From: Euprymna scolopes
Lineage: Eukaryota; Mollusca; Cephalopoda; Sepiida; Sepiolidae
Length of the DNA: 31,112 nucleotides
Reading direction: 5' to 3'
Assembly (NCBI GenBank): GCA_024364805.1
Contig: CM044514.1
Coordinates: forward strand, 11,787,393 to 11,818,504
The position numbers and the translations under genes were made by a program. How positions within the stretch are numbered: the stretch's first letter is position 1; every line of letters begins with the position of its first letter. The notes below the pieces were generated by a model. That model did no database searches and was not told the DNA's origin. It saw only the letters and a list, made by a program, of their open reading frames with translations. Positions 1 through 10,994 of this stretch are shown here, one piece after another.

Positions 1-313
1 CGTTGGTTAATTCCCACATAATACTTTCTTTTAACTAATGTATTACCACTTAGTAAGTCCACAATCCACTTGAGGATAAAGGCTAACAAATAGATGAACG
101 GTCAGTTGAATGATGAATATTATGAGAGGATTGAAAATTAATAGAATGGACAATGTGTGACAATTTATGACAATTATTTATTGACATTGGATTTATAGAC
201 GACCATGTTGTAGTTTGTAGAGAAGCGATCCCATGGTAAACTATTCCACAAATTGGAATTTCTTGTTAAGAAACTCATTTAATGTAAATTCCATCTAAGC
301 ACAATGAAGGAAA
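1..313. other. AT-rich stretch, nothing recognised
   Basis: No open frame of useful length, RNA gene or repeat structure is visible. It is AT-rich flanking sequence in front of the first inverted-repeat element. Confidence 0.5.
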
Positions 314-546
314 AAGTTCGGTTATCTTCACAATATGTGTTTCCACTTCACTTCCAGTTGCCACTTCCCATGTTAGGAATGTTTTTCTAAATAATATTTA
401 GAAAAGCCTTTTTTAACACGGGGAGAGAGGCTTCCTTTACTTATTCTGTACTTTCACTTAACAAAAGATATTGCAAAAGATAAATTTAAAAAATGAAGGT
501 ACAACCAGAAGTGAAGTGGAAACAGTAATTGTAAAGATAACTGAAA
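314..546. mobile_element. Short inverted-repeat element (MITE-like)
   Basis: Arms at about 314-368 and 495-546 are near-complementary: the left arm contains GTTTCCACTTCACTTC and the right arm contains GAAGTGAAGTGGAAAC, with GTTATCTT on the left answering AAGATAAC on the right. The span is about 230 bp and has no coding capacity. A second, smaller hairpin sits inside (TTTTCTAAAT / ATTTAGAAAA, about 392-414). Long arms around a non-coding centre fit a MITE or foldback element. I could not define target-site duplications, so the superfamily is open. Confidence 0.55.
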
Positions 547-2201
547 TTTATTTTCTGTTGTGGTAGAAGAGCGCTTGCAGTGAATATTACAAGTTTATTT
601 CTCTTTTGTCCTGCCCGATTAATGTACATTAGGGAACTCCTATGCGTGACACAGATTTAAACCCCCTTCCTATCTAACTAATCTAATATTATCATAACTT
701 TTGTATCATTTTAAAGAATAAGCTTAAAATAAACAAGTAATATTTAAAAATACTTTTACAGCTTATAAAAATAACAAAAATGCAAGACCAAAAATGTGTT
801 TACATTATGGACACCTTAAAACAATATTCCTATGTAGTGATCATTTTTAAAGGCGTAAACACACCTGTGTTTAAAAATTATAGAAAAATCAACTAATGGT
901 CAGATTTTCGTGAAATTTTTTATACATATTTATTTTTTAGATTAACTTATATCTTAAAAGCAGTTTTCGTTAAATATGTGAGAGGCAATACTTTTTTTAT
1001 GGGATTCTACCCCCCCCTCCCATATTTTATGTTACAAAAACTAAAAATAAATTGAGGTTCATAAAAATTGCAACATTATATAAAGCTGAAATGATTAAAC
1101 AATTAAAATATAAATAAACCCATTACTTATTTCACTTACCTTGAAGTTGTAAATAAAAAAATGGACATGAATCAATATCATGTTACCAAAAAAAAACAAA
1201 AAAGAAAACAATGTTTTTTTGTTTTTTTTTAAATATTAGTTGGATTACAAAAAAAAAAAAAAAAAAAAATACTAAAAAATAATAAGATTCTAATATTCCA
1301 CGATATGAAGTTTTAAACAGATTTTTGAGTAAGAATATTCAACTTTTAAAGAATATTTTCATAAAACATAACTATTTGCAATTTTAAAATGGCAAATTCG
1401 ACTACAACTTGAAATTATTTTAATTAAAAGATTTTTATTTATTCATTTTTTAGGGGGGTGTGAGGGAGGCAACTTGATTTTAACGCCTATTTACAAAACA
1501 AAACAAAAAAAAATGTCTGGAGGCCTCTAATTAATAAAATTAACACAATAGCAAATGATGTCGCTGACTCTGCATAAAACATTGATTTTACACAAGAATT
1601 TGAAGGTGCCTCATGTACATCAGTCATATTAAAAGATCCAACGTGAAAAGATATTTTTTGCATCCTTCTGTGCGTTCAATTCAAATTGGTATAACTTTTT
1701 TATTTAAATAAAAGACACATTGAAATAGAAGAGTTTTATACAATAAATTATTGTTAAATAATACAAGTAGATTTATTTTTCTCCAAAAGCTAACGTAAAT
1801 CTAAAATAGTCGTTTCTGTCAATTAAAACGAAATCAAGAAAAAAAAAACTACTTAATAAAAACATTTAAGATTTGAATGTCTTAATTTAAAATGGTAATT
1901 TCAAGATTTGGCATCTTGGGATTTTAGATTTTCAGCACATTTTTTCTTTTTTCATCTTTGAAGGGTTCCACTTTTAATTTTTGTAAAGAAATGATTCATT
2001 TTCTAGAACAGTATATATATATATAAATAAAATCCTTTAAACTAGAAAAGACAAAACTTTTCTAAAGGAAAGTCAGGGCTTTAAAAAGGCGTCGCTATAA
2101 CGAACGTTTTTGAAAATTAAGAACTTTCTTAAAAAAAAAAACTATCTTTCAAAAGAAAAGAGAAGACCAAAGCTAAGTGTTTATGTAATAGCACATTATT
2201 T
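547..2201. other. AT-rich, gene-free stretch
   Basis: Very AT-rich sequence with many A and T runs, including an A tract at about 1249-1269 and a short C run near 1011-1018. No coding frame, RNA gene or clear repeat was seen on either strand. Confidence 0.5.
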
Positions 2202-2429
2202 GAGTTGCTTTAAATATGTGCAATGATATGATTTGGCTAAGAGTTCCTTAAACTTACTCAGCAGACTTAACAAGACGTTATATTTTCCAGCTTCAAAATA
2301 TTCTACTTGTTTCTTGTATAGGTTCAGCAGGAATTGAAATACACCATACTAAAAACCTGATTGTCACCATTAGTGAATCCCAAAATTCTTATTTAAAATT
2401 TTCGCAACACTACTTCCACTTATTTCTAA

Positions 2430-2620
2430 ACTAGTCTGGGTGCCCGGCGTTGTCCGGATGTTTGGAGGTGTGTGTTGAGCAAAACAAAACAAAATAAATA
2501 AATAAAAATAAAAAATAAAAAGTAGTAGTAGACAGGCGGGCTTGAACCCATACCGCTAAGGAGGAAAAGAACGCAAAAAAAGTGCGACGTCTTTCCAGTT
2601 GCGTCCATCGCCAAACCGGA
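2430..2620. repeat. CCCGG-core repeat and SINE-like insertion inside mariner copy 1
   Basis: The plus strand reads TGCCCGGCGTTGTCCGG at 2441-2457, one of five such cores in the window. On the minus strand there is a tRNA-like promoter: an A-box-like TTTGGCGATGGACGC (about 2601-2615) and a B-box GGGTTCAAGCC (2539-2549). The foreign sequence continues to about 3040, ending in an A-rich tail near 2850-2858 and some unplaced sequence. Whether the core and the tRNA-like head are one element or two is unclear. Confidence 0.5.
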
Positions 2621-3039
2621 AATGACCAAGGTTTAAATTAAGGCTAGTCAATCAAAAATGTTGTATTCTTGTAGAAAAGTACCTAGTTGAGGGTGAAGGA
2701 ATTAATGTTTTTAGCCAATTTTTCGATATTTGTCGTCCGAAGGGTCGAGCTTCAAAACAATACCGATCTCTTGAAAATCTGTTGCCTCCGTTAAAAGTTT
2801 TAGGTAGACATACAAACATACATTTAAACAGACAGGTGAGATTTATATTAAAAAAAAATATTCCAAACTGATAGTTCTGTTTTGAAATTGTAATTCAAAG
2901 AAAGTGTTCGTTTTCAAGAAATTAACTTAACTCAATAAAACTTCCGGTGAGTAATATTTTTTGTTATGTTACTACGTTACTTCAATGTATTTGTTTTGAT
3001 TTGCCAAAAAGTTTTGCAAAACTTTGATAAATTTTGTGA

Positions 3040-3650
3040 TTGTCTTCCCTTGTCCCAAGTGGAACTCTCCAAAAATCACTTCATACTACTTTTGGGCCAT
3101 CTTGCATGAATCAAGGATCAGTTTTTGAGTGGCATAAGAGACTCAAGGAAGGCACAGAGTCTGTGAGGGATGAGAGGTTTGGGAGGAGTAAGGAAGTCAG
3201 AACACTAGAGTTGATTGGCCAAATAAAGAATTTCATGGATAAAGACTGTCGTGTGTCTATAGACAATCAGTACACAGTTTGATGTCAGTGTGGGAACTGT
3301 AAACACAATTATTTGTGAGGAACTAAAGATGTGGAAAATTTGTGCAAATGCACCAGTCAACAACTCCATCCCTGTCACAGACTATTTGATCAAGATTGAG
3401 ATCAAGACAGTTCCTCACCCTCCCTATACTCCAGACTTTGCTCCTTGTGACTTTTAGTTATTCTCTAAGCTCAGAGAAAACCTTAGAGACTGTCATTATG
3501 AGACAATTGAAGAGACGAAAGAGGTTGTGACTGTGACAAGGGTCATTGACATGTGTACATAAGAGGACTTCAATAGGGCTTTCCAGAAGGCGTTGGAACG
3601 GGACAAGTGCATTGCAGCTCGAGGAGATTACTTTGAAGGGAGCTAGAATT
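3040..3650 (+). pseudogene. Mariner (SETMAR-type) transposase remnant, copy 1
   Basis: Mariner transposase binds the terminal repeats through an N-terminal double helix-turn-helix and cuts with a DD34D catalytic domain. Seen here in order: an HTH piece with FGPSCMNQGSVFEWHKRLKEG, the linker part IGQIKNFMDKDCRVS, then FDVSVGTV and MWKIC, joined directly to NAPVNNS and to PHPPYTPDFAPCDF, and near the C-terminus AFQKALERDKCIAARGDYFEG. The whole block between MWKIC and NAP is missing. It normally holds the first catalytic Asp region and runs up to the second Asp (of DNAPAH). The rest is broken by a frame change near 3274, a stop after PCDF (about 3456) and two later stops. It cannot encode an active enzyme. 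The same deletion is present in copy 2. Confidence 0.8.
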
Positions 3651-3719
3651 TCATGTGTGTACTATCATTAAAAGTCCCCATATGAAAAAAGCCTGGAAAC
3701 TTATTGGAGGCACCTTGTA

Positions 3720-4690
3720 AGATGAAGATATGATTGGTTTTAAAATTAGTTTAAGGTCTTGCTTCAAATGATCATCTTAGTTAACAAATAATTATAAAGT
3801 GGGAAGACACGATGTTTTTGGTTTGGTTGAGTTGCTTTATGGCATATCAAACTTTCTTGGATTATTCGATGTCAAAAATGGTAGATTCAGTTCACCGGGG
3901 AAGGCCAGGGAACTATGGGAAGAAGTGATAAAAATGTATTGGAGCAAAAGAGCGATAAATAAAAACCTGTTAAAAGATAGGTTACTTTGGGAATAAATTC
4001 TAGAAGCCGTCCAACACATGCTAGTATGCAAAATGGACGTTAAACCAAATATGAGTATGAAATCAATACCTACTCCCAAAGATCAATAACTGAACACAAC
4101 GTATCTGATAAGATCTGAAGTCTACAGTGTGATTTGAAGCATCCTCCTCCACTCAGTTTCCATTAGAGATTTAAAGAAAAATTTTCTTATTTACATGACG
4201 TACACTTTTTTGATGAACAAAAATCTGTTTTTCAAAATGTGAAAAGGATGCTCATCAAATTGCCACCCAATCTTTCTGGACGAAGTGATTAAAACAAATT
4301 CAGAATCTTATATTGCAATAACAGTCAGGTCACAAGGTCACAGTGTAATCATGTTAACAGATAAAATCAACATATCCCTTTTCAAGAGAAAAAAAAGAGA
4401 AAGAGAGAATTGCGATTTGTTATATGAACAAGGATGAAAAAGAGAAAAAAAAAAACTTTTTCTAAAAAACATTTCTATAGTTTAAAATCCAAAATGAATC
4501 GATACTTGATTTTTGCTTTCAAACTTTAATTCTAACTAGAAATTACTATCATTTTAATTTGCAAATAAACTAAAATGGAGAAGTTACAGTTCTATGTGAC
4601 AAATCGTTTTGTGATTCTTAAGCTACTGTTTATGTTCAAGAGTAAAGTTAATCTTTTTGAAACTTTGATAACATTCGCCATCTCTCTACC
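3720..4690. other. Gene-free stretch
   Basis: AT-rich sequence with short open frames on both strands that overlap one another and match nothing I know. A purine run lies at about 4386-4456. No RNA gene or terminal repeats were seen. Confidence 0.4.
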
Positions 4691-5960
4691 ATTGAAATCT
4701 ATAACATGAATTTAGATGATACTATCCTTCAGTTTGGTGATTTGGGTCAACACTCTACAACCAATACTGTGCTACTGCATTTGCTTTTTCCCCTCCACAC
4801 CTTAACTGAGCTCATTGACACGATTCTTTCTCTATACCTCGAATACCCATCCTCAGGCTCAACAACCATTCTATCTACTTGGGTAATATCTGCCAATCTT
4901 CAAAAGCACGCCGATCTCAAACAGCAATATTCTTGGAATTACACATGGAACCAATCTCGTTTTGCCTAACTGCCCATAATTGCAACGAGCACATAGCACA
5001 AAATTTGTCTGACAGGCTGCTGCACAAAAGTGGTGCCTGGCTCAGCACCATAATTTCAACATCATTGGAAAATTTTAAACAATGATATTTAATTATCCAG
5101 ATTGACATCTCACAACACCTGAGATTCCATGTTATTTATGCTGATACTGCTTTGACCATGCTGTCATGCAGCATTTCTCTTGCAGATTCAATGCAGGCTT
5201 GATATCTGCACTCAATAATGTAGTCGAAAAACAAGATCTTATTTCTGCTTCATTTGCATTGGTTCTCGAACTATTTAACCAAGACAGAAGAAATGCTTGC
5301 CAATGTGACACTATTTTTTAGAATTGAAAAGCCATTCATATGGAATGCCACTTGTTCAGAATCTCAGGCTATCAAGAATTGTGGAAGCTGCTGTTCATCC
5401 CAACAGTGCAACTCGGTTCTCTGAAACCCAAAAAATCGACAAACAACTCACTAACTGACCATTTTATTTTCTAGCTCCAGTTGAAACGTCAGAGATCCTT
5501 AGTCTTGATACTTCACGTTTTATGCAAAACTTTAAACAAATGAAAGCTATTTATAGAAACAAGCCCTGATTAACTAACCTACCTCTGGCCAGTCTACCTG
5601 CATCCAGTTCGCCTCAACAGAGGCAATAGTTGCCCACATAACAGCATGACAATCTTTGCTTTTAGAACCAGAAAACCATTCATATAGGACTCCATTTTAT
5701 CTGACCCTTTCACATCAAAAATCGCAAATCTGCAGCTCAGTTCAAGGAAATCAGAAAATCGACAAAGACAACTCACTAACCGACTTTATCATTTTCTAGC
5801 TTCAATTGAAACGTCAGGGGTCATTGATCTCGCTATTTCACAATCCATTGAATGCATGAAATCAACTTGTAAGGACGAACCCTAGGAGACTGCTTGAATG
5901 TTTCAGCACATTTCCCTTTGTATCATCAGTGGCAATGCCATGTCTATTATATCATTCTGC
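4690..5960 (+). pseudogene. Unrecognised coding-like, decayed region with an internal duplication
   Basis: I do not recognise this. It stands out by more even base composition and by long plus-strand open stretches in changing frames, for example 4706-4969 (87 codons; includes LLHLLFPLHTLTELIDTI) and 4879-5085 (68 codons; includes HIAQNLSDRLLHKSGAW). Two segments, about 5310-5500 and 5650-5826, are diverged copies of each other. Both contain a ...AATCGACAAA... block, ACAACTCACTAAC, and TTTTCTAGCT followed by TTGAAACGTCAG, at a period of about 322-344 bp. The pattern suggests an old mobile-element gene or a retroposed gene rather than a live host gene. No conserved motif supports a family name. 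Confidence 0.35.
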
Positions 5961-6229
5961 GACATTCAAGTTTTGATGGAGAAAAAAAAAAAAAAACTGC
6001 TTTTGGGCACAGATTATGGAAATTGATGTACACTATAAAAATAACAACAACAATAAATCTATAGAATATTTGGGGTTTTTCCCCAGAATTCTTCCTATAT
6101 TAAAAACAAAAATAAAAGAAAAATCTGTATGATGTACGTATCTGATAAAATGAAAATATTATATTTCAAAAATCACATGAATTGCTCAAGCCATAATCAG
6201 GTAGAAGTCCAAAGTAATATGCAATTGGA

Positions 6230-6452
6230 CTTCTATTCAGTCATAGCTGATGGAACGAGAGCATGCTACCCATGTAGATTAAATAAAAGATTACATTCAA
6301 GATTCTGCGCAGATCAGAGTTTGGCAAGATACACTTAAAGAAGGTCAGAGGTCACATTGTCCGAAACATGAAAATAACATTCAAGATGAAAACAATAGTG
6401 CAAATAATTCAAATATGAATTATTAATCCTCATCTCAAAATTTCAGAAACAT
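6230..6452 (+). repeat. SINE-body repeat, copy A
   Basis: This segment is a diverged copy of 23768-23974. Both start TCAGTCAT(A/G)G(C/T)TGATGGAAC, continue with AGAGCAT(A/G)CTACC, and end in a stretch with CATTCAAGATGA / CACTCAAGATGA and CAGAAACA. Copy B sits directly downstream of a tRNA-like promoter; copy A has no recognisable head and looks 5'-truncated. A 69-codon open frame (6129-6338) overlaps it but is not conserved in copy B, so I do not call it a gene. Confidence 0.6.
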
Positions 6453-6484
6453 TTTGAAAATTTTATTTGAAATTTTACTATGTA

Positions 6485-8660
6485 ATTGCATTACAATTGT
6501 CACCCAAGTTGGTTGCCTTTGTATGAGACAACTGCAGCATATCTCAAAGTCCAACCTTTCCTCCAGCACGGTTGTGTTAATACTCTGGTGAAAATCCAGA
6601 AGAAGTCACCATCAGGATCCAACTTTCTCTGGTCATATCTGTATTTGCAAAAAGATGTCCTGCACAGAATCACAAATCCACAGTGAGAGCAGCAATGTTT
6701 TTTCTGTGCAACTCCTTGTGTTGTGTGATATGCAATTTAGTGAAATATTAAGTGATGTCTAATAGTCGTTAAAATTTCACAAAAATTGGAGGTACCTGAA
6801 TTTACATGAAGGACTTTCATCTCATTTTCGCTCCTTTTGCATAAAACTAAAACCAAACATCCCACATTACCCACCATTGCGCCTAATAACTATTTCAAAA
6901 CTTAATTAGTTTAAGAGTGGATCCTTTACATAAAAATATATAAGCATATAGACATACTTAACATATACATATATAAGTATTATGCAACATCAGTGCCATC
7001 GGTTTCAAATTCAAACAAACAGGACTCCCCAGGAAATGGAGTAAACTGTTAATGCAATGATGAAACCTAATTTTGATGTTGAGCTCTCCCAGGTTCCGCA
7101 GACAAAAATGGTAAAGTAGTGATGCAAACCAAGATTAACGGCAGCCAACAACAAACAACAGCTATACCCCCCCCCTCATCCCTAGTCCAACTCTCCCTAA
7201 CCGCCATGGTAGGTGTGATGGCAACATGATAGTGGCGGAGTTACTAAACCTAACTCTGGTAAAAAACCAGAAGGAAGAGTCAACATCGTGATATGTCTGG
7301 TCATCATTTTTTGCGTATGACAAACAACGGCATGTCAGATACAGAATGCTGCAAATCAATGGAATGAAAGTGACAACGTTGCTTCTGTGCCAAACCTTCC
7401 GACTGCATATGCAACTGCTAAGCTTTGCAGTCCTTGCCGATGATAGAAAACATCTATAAATCTGCAGATTAATTATGAGCTGCAACTAACGAGGAGGACT
7501 TCATGTATAACAGACGATCCTGAGGCATGATTTTCCCCAGAGCTGTATGTGAAGTCCGACTTGCTTAACAAACAACCAGCAGTACAATTTTTATGTTTAA
7601 CGGCTTTGTGAAAATTGAGGATATCGTTATAAAAGCACCTTAGAGTCACATGCATCCTAAGATTGAGTAGTGTGGTGAGGTACCACTTAAAGCAATCTTT
7701 CAGAGTACAAAATCAACTTCACAATCTAGTGAGAGGGATTTTTTTTTCCTTTTTCCTACAGCCCTTTTAGCACAGAAGAGACGTTACTAGTCCCTCTACG
7801 CTATTGTTATTTCCTTAGTAGGTCTCCCTCCTTGTAAGGTTTAAGACATTTACAGCAAAAAAAGTAGGAATTTTTTTTTTTTTTTAAGAAAGAAACTGTT
7901 CATGGAAATCCCATTTGATGAACACATTATCATGGGATTGTTTTCTTGCAGACTACAATACTGTCGTCTTCAAATTCAATGTCAAGAAATACTTCTCATA
8001 AGTAATCACATTTTGTTCATTCCATTCAGCATTTTCAATCCTTTCATAGTATTCTTCATCATTCAACTGATTCAATCACTCAATTCATTTCATTAATACT
8101 TATCCTCAGGTGGCTTTTGGCCATGATAAGCAATAATTCGTTTGAAAAGAGAAAAAAAATGTGAGTTTTATATTTTTGAATATCACTATGAAATAAAATG
8201 GATTAAAAATGAATTTTCTTTTAAAAGAAAATGGCCAGATGTTTTAATTATATATTTATCTTGCACGAGTATTTACATATTCGTGATGAGACTGTCTCTA
8301 CTTTACCTATTAGATACATAAACATGAAAAAAGAAAAGGAAAAAGGAAAGAAAAAGCATTAGGGTGATTTATCCAAAGTGCCCGTCAAAAATGCATTTGA
8401 TCATTCAAGATAAAAAATTAAAAAACGTGTTTCAACAAACATGATGAAATTTAAATCAGCACTGAAATCCGATCTTCGTTCAATCACGTCTTAAAATAAA
8501 AAATTATATCTTTATCAAACACAAAAATTTCTGATACAAAAAAAAAAAAAAAAAAAAAAAAAAGAGATTACAAGTGAATCGCAGAATAAGAAAAAATGAT
8601 TATCAAGAGAATCAGAGTTCACAGAAACAAACACATGTCAGCCATTTTTTAATTTATTAA
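6485..8660. other. Gene-free stretch with a GC-richer island
   Basis: No recognisable gene. About 7080-7680 is noticeably less AT-rich than its surroundings and has a C run at 7167-7174, but its open frames (107 codons on the minus strand at 7162-7485, and 60 codons at 7473-7655) match nothing I know. An A tract of about 26 bases lies at 8538-8563. Confidence 0.4.
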
Positions 8661-8661
8661 T

Positions 8662-8692
8662 AACTAGCAAAATTACCCGGCATTGTTCAAGG
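8662..8692 (+). repeat. CCCGG-core repeat (plus strand)
   Basis: Reads AACTAGCAAAATTACCCGGC followed by ATTGTTCAAGG. It matches the minus-strand copy at 27956-27990, which reads AACAGAATTACACGGCGTTG. It is part of the dispersed family with a CCCGG-CGTTG-CCCGG style core. Confidence 0.5.
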
Positions 8693-9176
8693 CTCTCGTC
8701 CTTCCCCATTTTCTTCTCTCTGTCCAACCCATTCTTCTCTCTGAACATGTACACAAACTAGAGTTAGTGTAAGGGAAATAACTGGAAGAAAGTTACTTCC
8801 CTTTAGTTAGTGACTAGATGATATTAAAAGAAGTGTGCAAATCTTGATGACATTAACTGATGTAATAGGTAATTTCACCCACATACAATGAATCTAATAA
8901 AAAAGATATCATACAATCGGGTTTACACTAATAAAAAAAAAAAAAAAAAAAAAAAACAATTTTCTAGGTATTTGTTATGTATTTTTCAAGTTTTAACTGG
9001 ATATAGACATGGCAACTTGTGTTTACTATCACAACTCTTAAATTAATGCTAAAACGTTTAAACAGATGAATAGAAAGTAATGTGTTTAAATTAAAAGTTT
9101 AAAAGAAAAATGTCACATACCGAACATGCAGAAAAAGGAACACCTGAAGTTCAACTTCAAGAAGTCACAAGATATA
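8693..9176. other. Gene-free stretch
   Basis: AT-rich, with a pyrimidine-rich segment at about 8698-8746 and an A tract at about 8931-8956. Nothing else recognised. Confidence 0.4.
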
Positions 9177-9283
9177 CAAGGCATGTCTGAAAATTAACAG
9201 GACTACTGTTAAAATTTATTTCAATTTCTGCATGGTTTTCTCTGCAAAGTAATTTCTCTTGAATCTAATACATCTAGATGTCT
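9177..9283 (-). mobile_element. Mariner 3'-terminal fragment
   Basis: Read on the minus strand, the sequence encodes RCIRFKRNYFAEKTMQKLK followed by a stop. This is the shape of a mariner transposase C-terminus (family pattern: KCI...GDYFE). A short non-coding tail follows, ending CATGCCTTG next to TA at 9175-9176. The end resembles the terminal repeat of the two larger mariners (both begin CAAGG when read inward). The fragment stops at a T run near 9283, so only about 107 bp remain. Confidence 0.5.
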
Positions 9284-10080
9284 ATTTTTTTTTTTTTAAC
9301 TTTTATTTATCACTAAACAAGGCAGATTTGCCACATAAACGTAAGAGATCACTGTGATTAGGAGACAGAGTTCTAGGAGGCATCCTAAGTGGGGAGTTAT
9401 TTGTTCAAATTACATTTAAATTTCTCCATTCTGATACAGTTGCTTAACCGGAGCAGAGACGAGATTTTAAAAGCAAGCAGTCTGCAGAAAGAAAATATGT
9501 GTTGTGACCGCATGGGCAGGTTGCTGGAGACCACCATTACAGATTAAGTATCTCATCAATGTGGCTAGGAGAGTAGATAATGCAGTGGATGTGTTATTGG
9601 CAGCTCCAGTAACTCTCGCTTCTCCTTTTTTGTCCCTCAGTCCTCATTCAAATGAGTGACTTTTCTGAGAAAGGGTGAAGAAAAGGCTGCTTTCCAGGTC
9701 GGTAGTACTTCATGAACAGTAGTCTGAGATGTTGGAAATGTTTTTGTCTATGTCTATCCTTGTGGCCATGTCACTAGTAAGGGTGCTGGAGGTAAACGTT
9801 TCGTCTGGGCTGACGTTATCCGCCTGATAGTCAGGGACCCGAACCTTGGATTAACCACTAAGGAGACTGTCCTATCAGCAGGTGCAAAGTACTGGGGTTG
9901 CTGTATTGCCATTTGGTGAATGAATTCTGGACCATGCAGTAGTCTCTGGTGGGGCCTCTCGATGCCATCCTAGTAGGTAATTGTTACGGCTTTACCTTAT
10001 GTGCTACATAATAATAATAAAAAAAAAAATTTCCTGTACTTTTCTCTCTTACTTTCCCTCTCTATCCTGCTCTAACCAAG
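9284..10080. other. Unassigned sequence upstream of the LINE; possible retroposon tail
   Basis: No coding frame recognised. The part from about 9640 to 10010 is less AT-rich and ends in an ATAATAATAATAAAAAAAAA run (about 10009-10029), which looks like the 3' tail of a retroposon lying just in front of the LINE. It could also be LINE 5' untranslated sequence. I cannot decide from this window. Confidence 0.3.
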
Positions 10081-10169
10081 TATGCTGACCTGTTCCACAA
10101 ATCCCAAAACCTCAACATGAAATATCTCCAGAAAAAAAAACTCGAATAAACCTAGAACCCCATCTTCCA

Positions 10170-10994
10170 ACGTAGACCTCTACTACCATGTCTCCTTCAA
10201 CATCAGGGGTCTACGTTTCAACCTTCCAGAGGTTGAAACCCAATTATAGGAGACAAAACCGGACATATTCTTTCTAAGCAAAACTGGAATAGAGCCGACT
10301 ACTTCACTAGATCAGTTCATAATTAACGGATAACTTAACATCTAAATCTGACACCCAAGATCGCCATGGGCATGGAATATGTGACTACATTAAAGATGGC
10401 TTCCCGTGTGGCAGGGATATCTCTAGAGAAGATCCTAATTTACCTTATATGTGCTTCCGGGTTGCACTTACTTACACCACCGCATTTATATTTGCCATCT
10501 ATCAGATCCATAACAGCGGAGTTACTATCTTTAAGAGTATATCTGAGAAAATAGATCACATTCTGTCTGCACATCCTTCGGCTAACATTCACATCTGTGG
10601 TGAATTCAACATTCATAACGTGGAATGGCTGACCCACTCAAATAAGACAGACGATGAGGGGAGGTTCTGTCATGATTTTGCCATTGCTTATGACCTCACT
10701 CAGATTGTTTGCGAACCCACCCGTGTGCCAGATACTACAGGTCAGTATGCAAGCCTTCTAGACCTTTTTCTCTTAACTTCCCCTGAGCCATGTTTATGTT
10801 CCGTTCTTTCTTCTCTAGGATCCTCCGACCACTCCGTCGTATCAGTTAAGATAAAAATGAAATGTAATAAATCCCCAGACATACCCCTCCACTGTACTGT
10901 ATACCGATACTCGATGGCTGACTGGGATAGCTTCCGTACATTCATATCTGATCTACCTCTGCATTCCATGTTAAAAATGATGTGTCAGATCTGA
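10170..10994 (+). pseudogene. LINE apurinic-type endonuclease domain, degraded
   Basis: The N-terminal motifs lie in one frame (about 10181-10330; stops near 10247 and 10330). The main part is open in another frame from about 10335 through 10994 and includes DYIKDGFPCGRDISREDP, then the 181-codon stretch from 10449. Two positions differ from the family pattern. The usual acidic SET motif reads SKT here, and GDFN reads GEFN. The C-terminal SDH motif is kept (SSDHS). The frame changes again at about 10971-10980, in an AAAAA run, where it passes into the reverse-transcriptase part. The endonuclease is therefore a broken copy. Confidence 0.75.

Larger units (their letters stand above)
2202..3717 (+). 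mobile_element. Internally deleted mariner, copy 1, interrupted by another repeat
   Basis: The left end near 2202 (TTGCTTTAAATA) and the right end (AAACTTATTGGAGGCACC, ending 3717 and followed by TA) correspond to the ends of copy 2 at 18859-22398. Sequence at about 2318-2388 matches copy 2 at about 18982-19060, but the next homologous piece starts only near 3048. Roughly 640 bp of foreign sequence is therefore inserted; it includes a CCCGGCGTTG-type core and a tRNA-like promoter. The right half carries a mariner transposase remnant. The Tc1/mariner assignment comes from the protein, the terminal inverted repeats and the TA at the right end. The left boundary is softer than the right. Confidence 0.7.
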
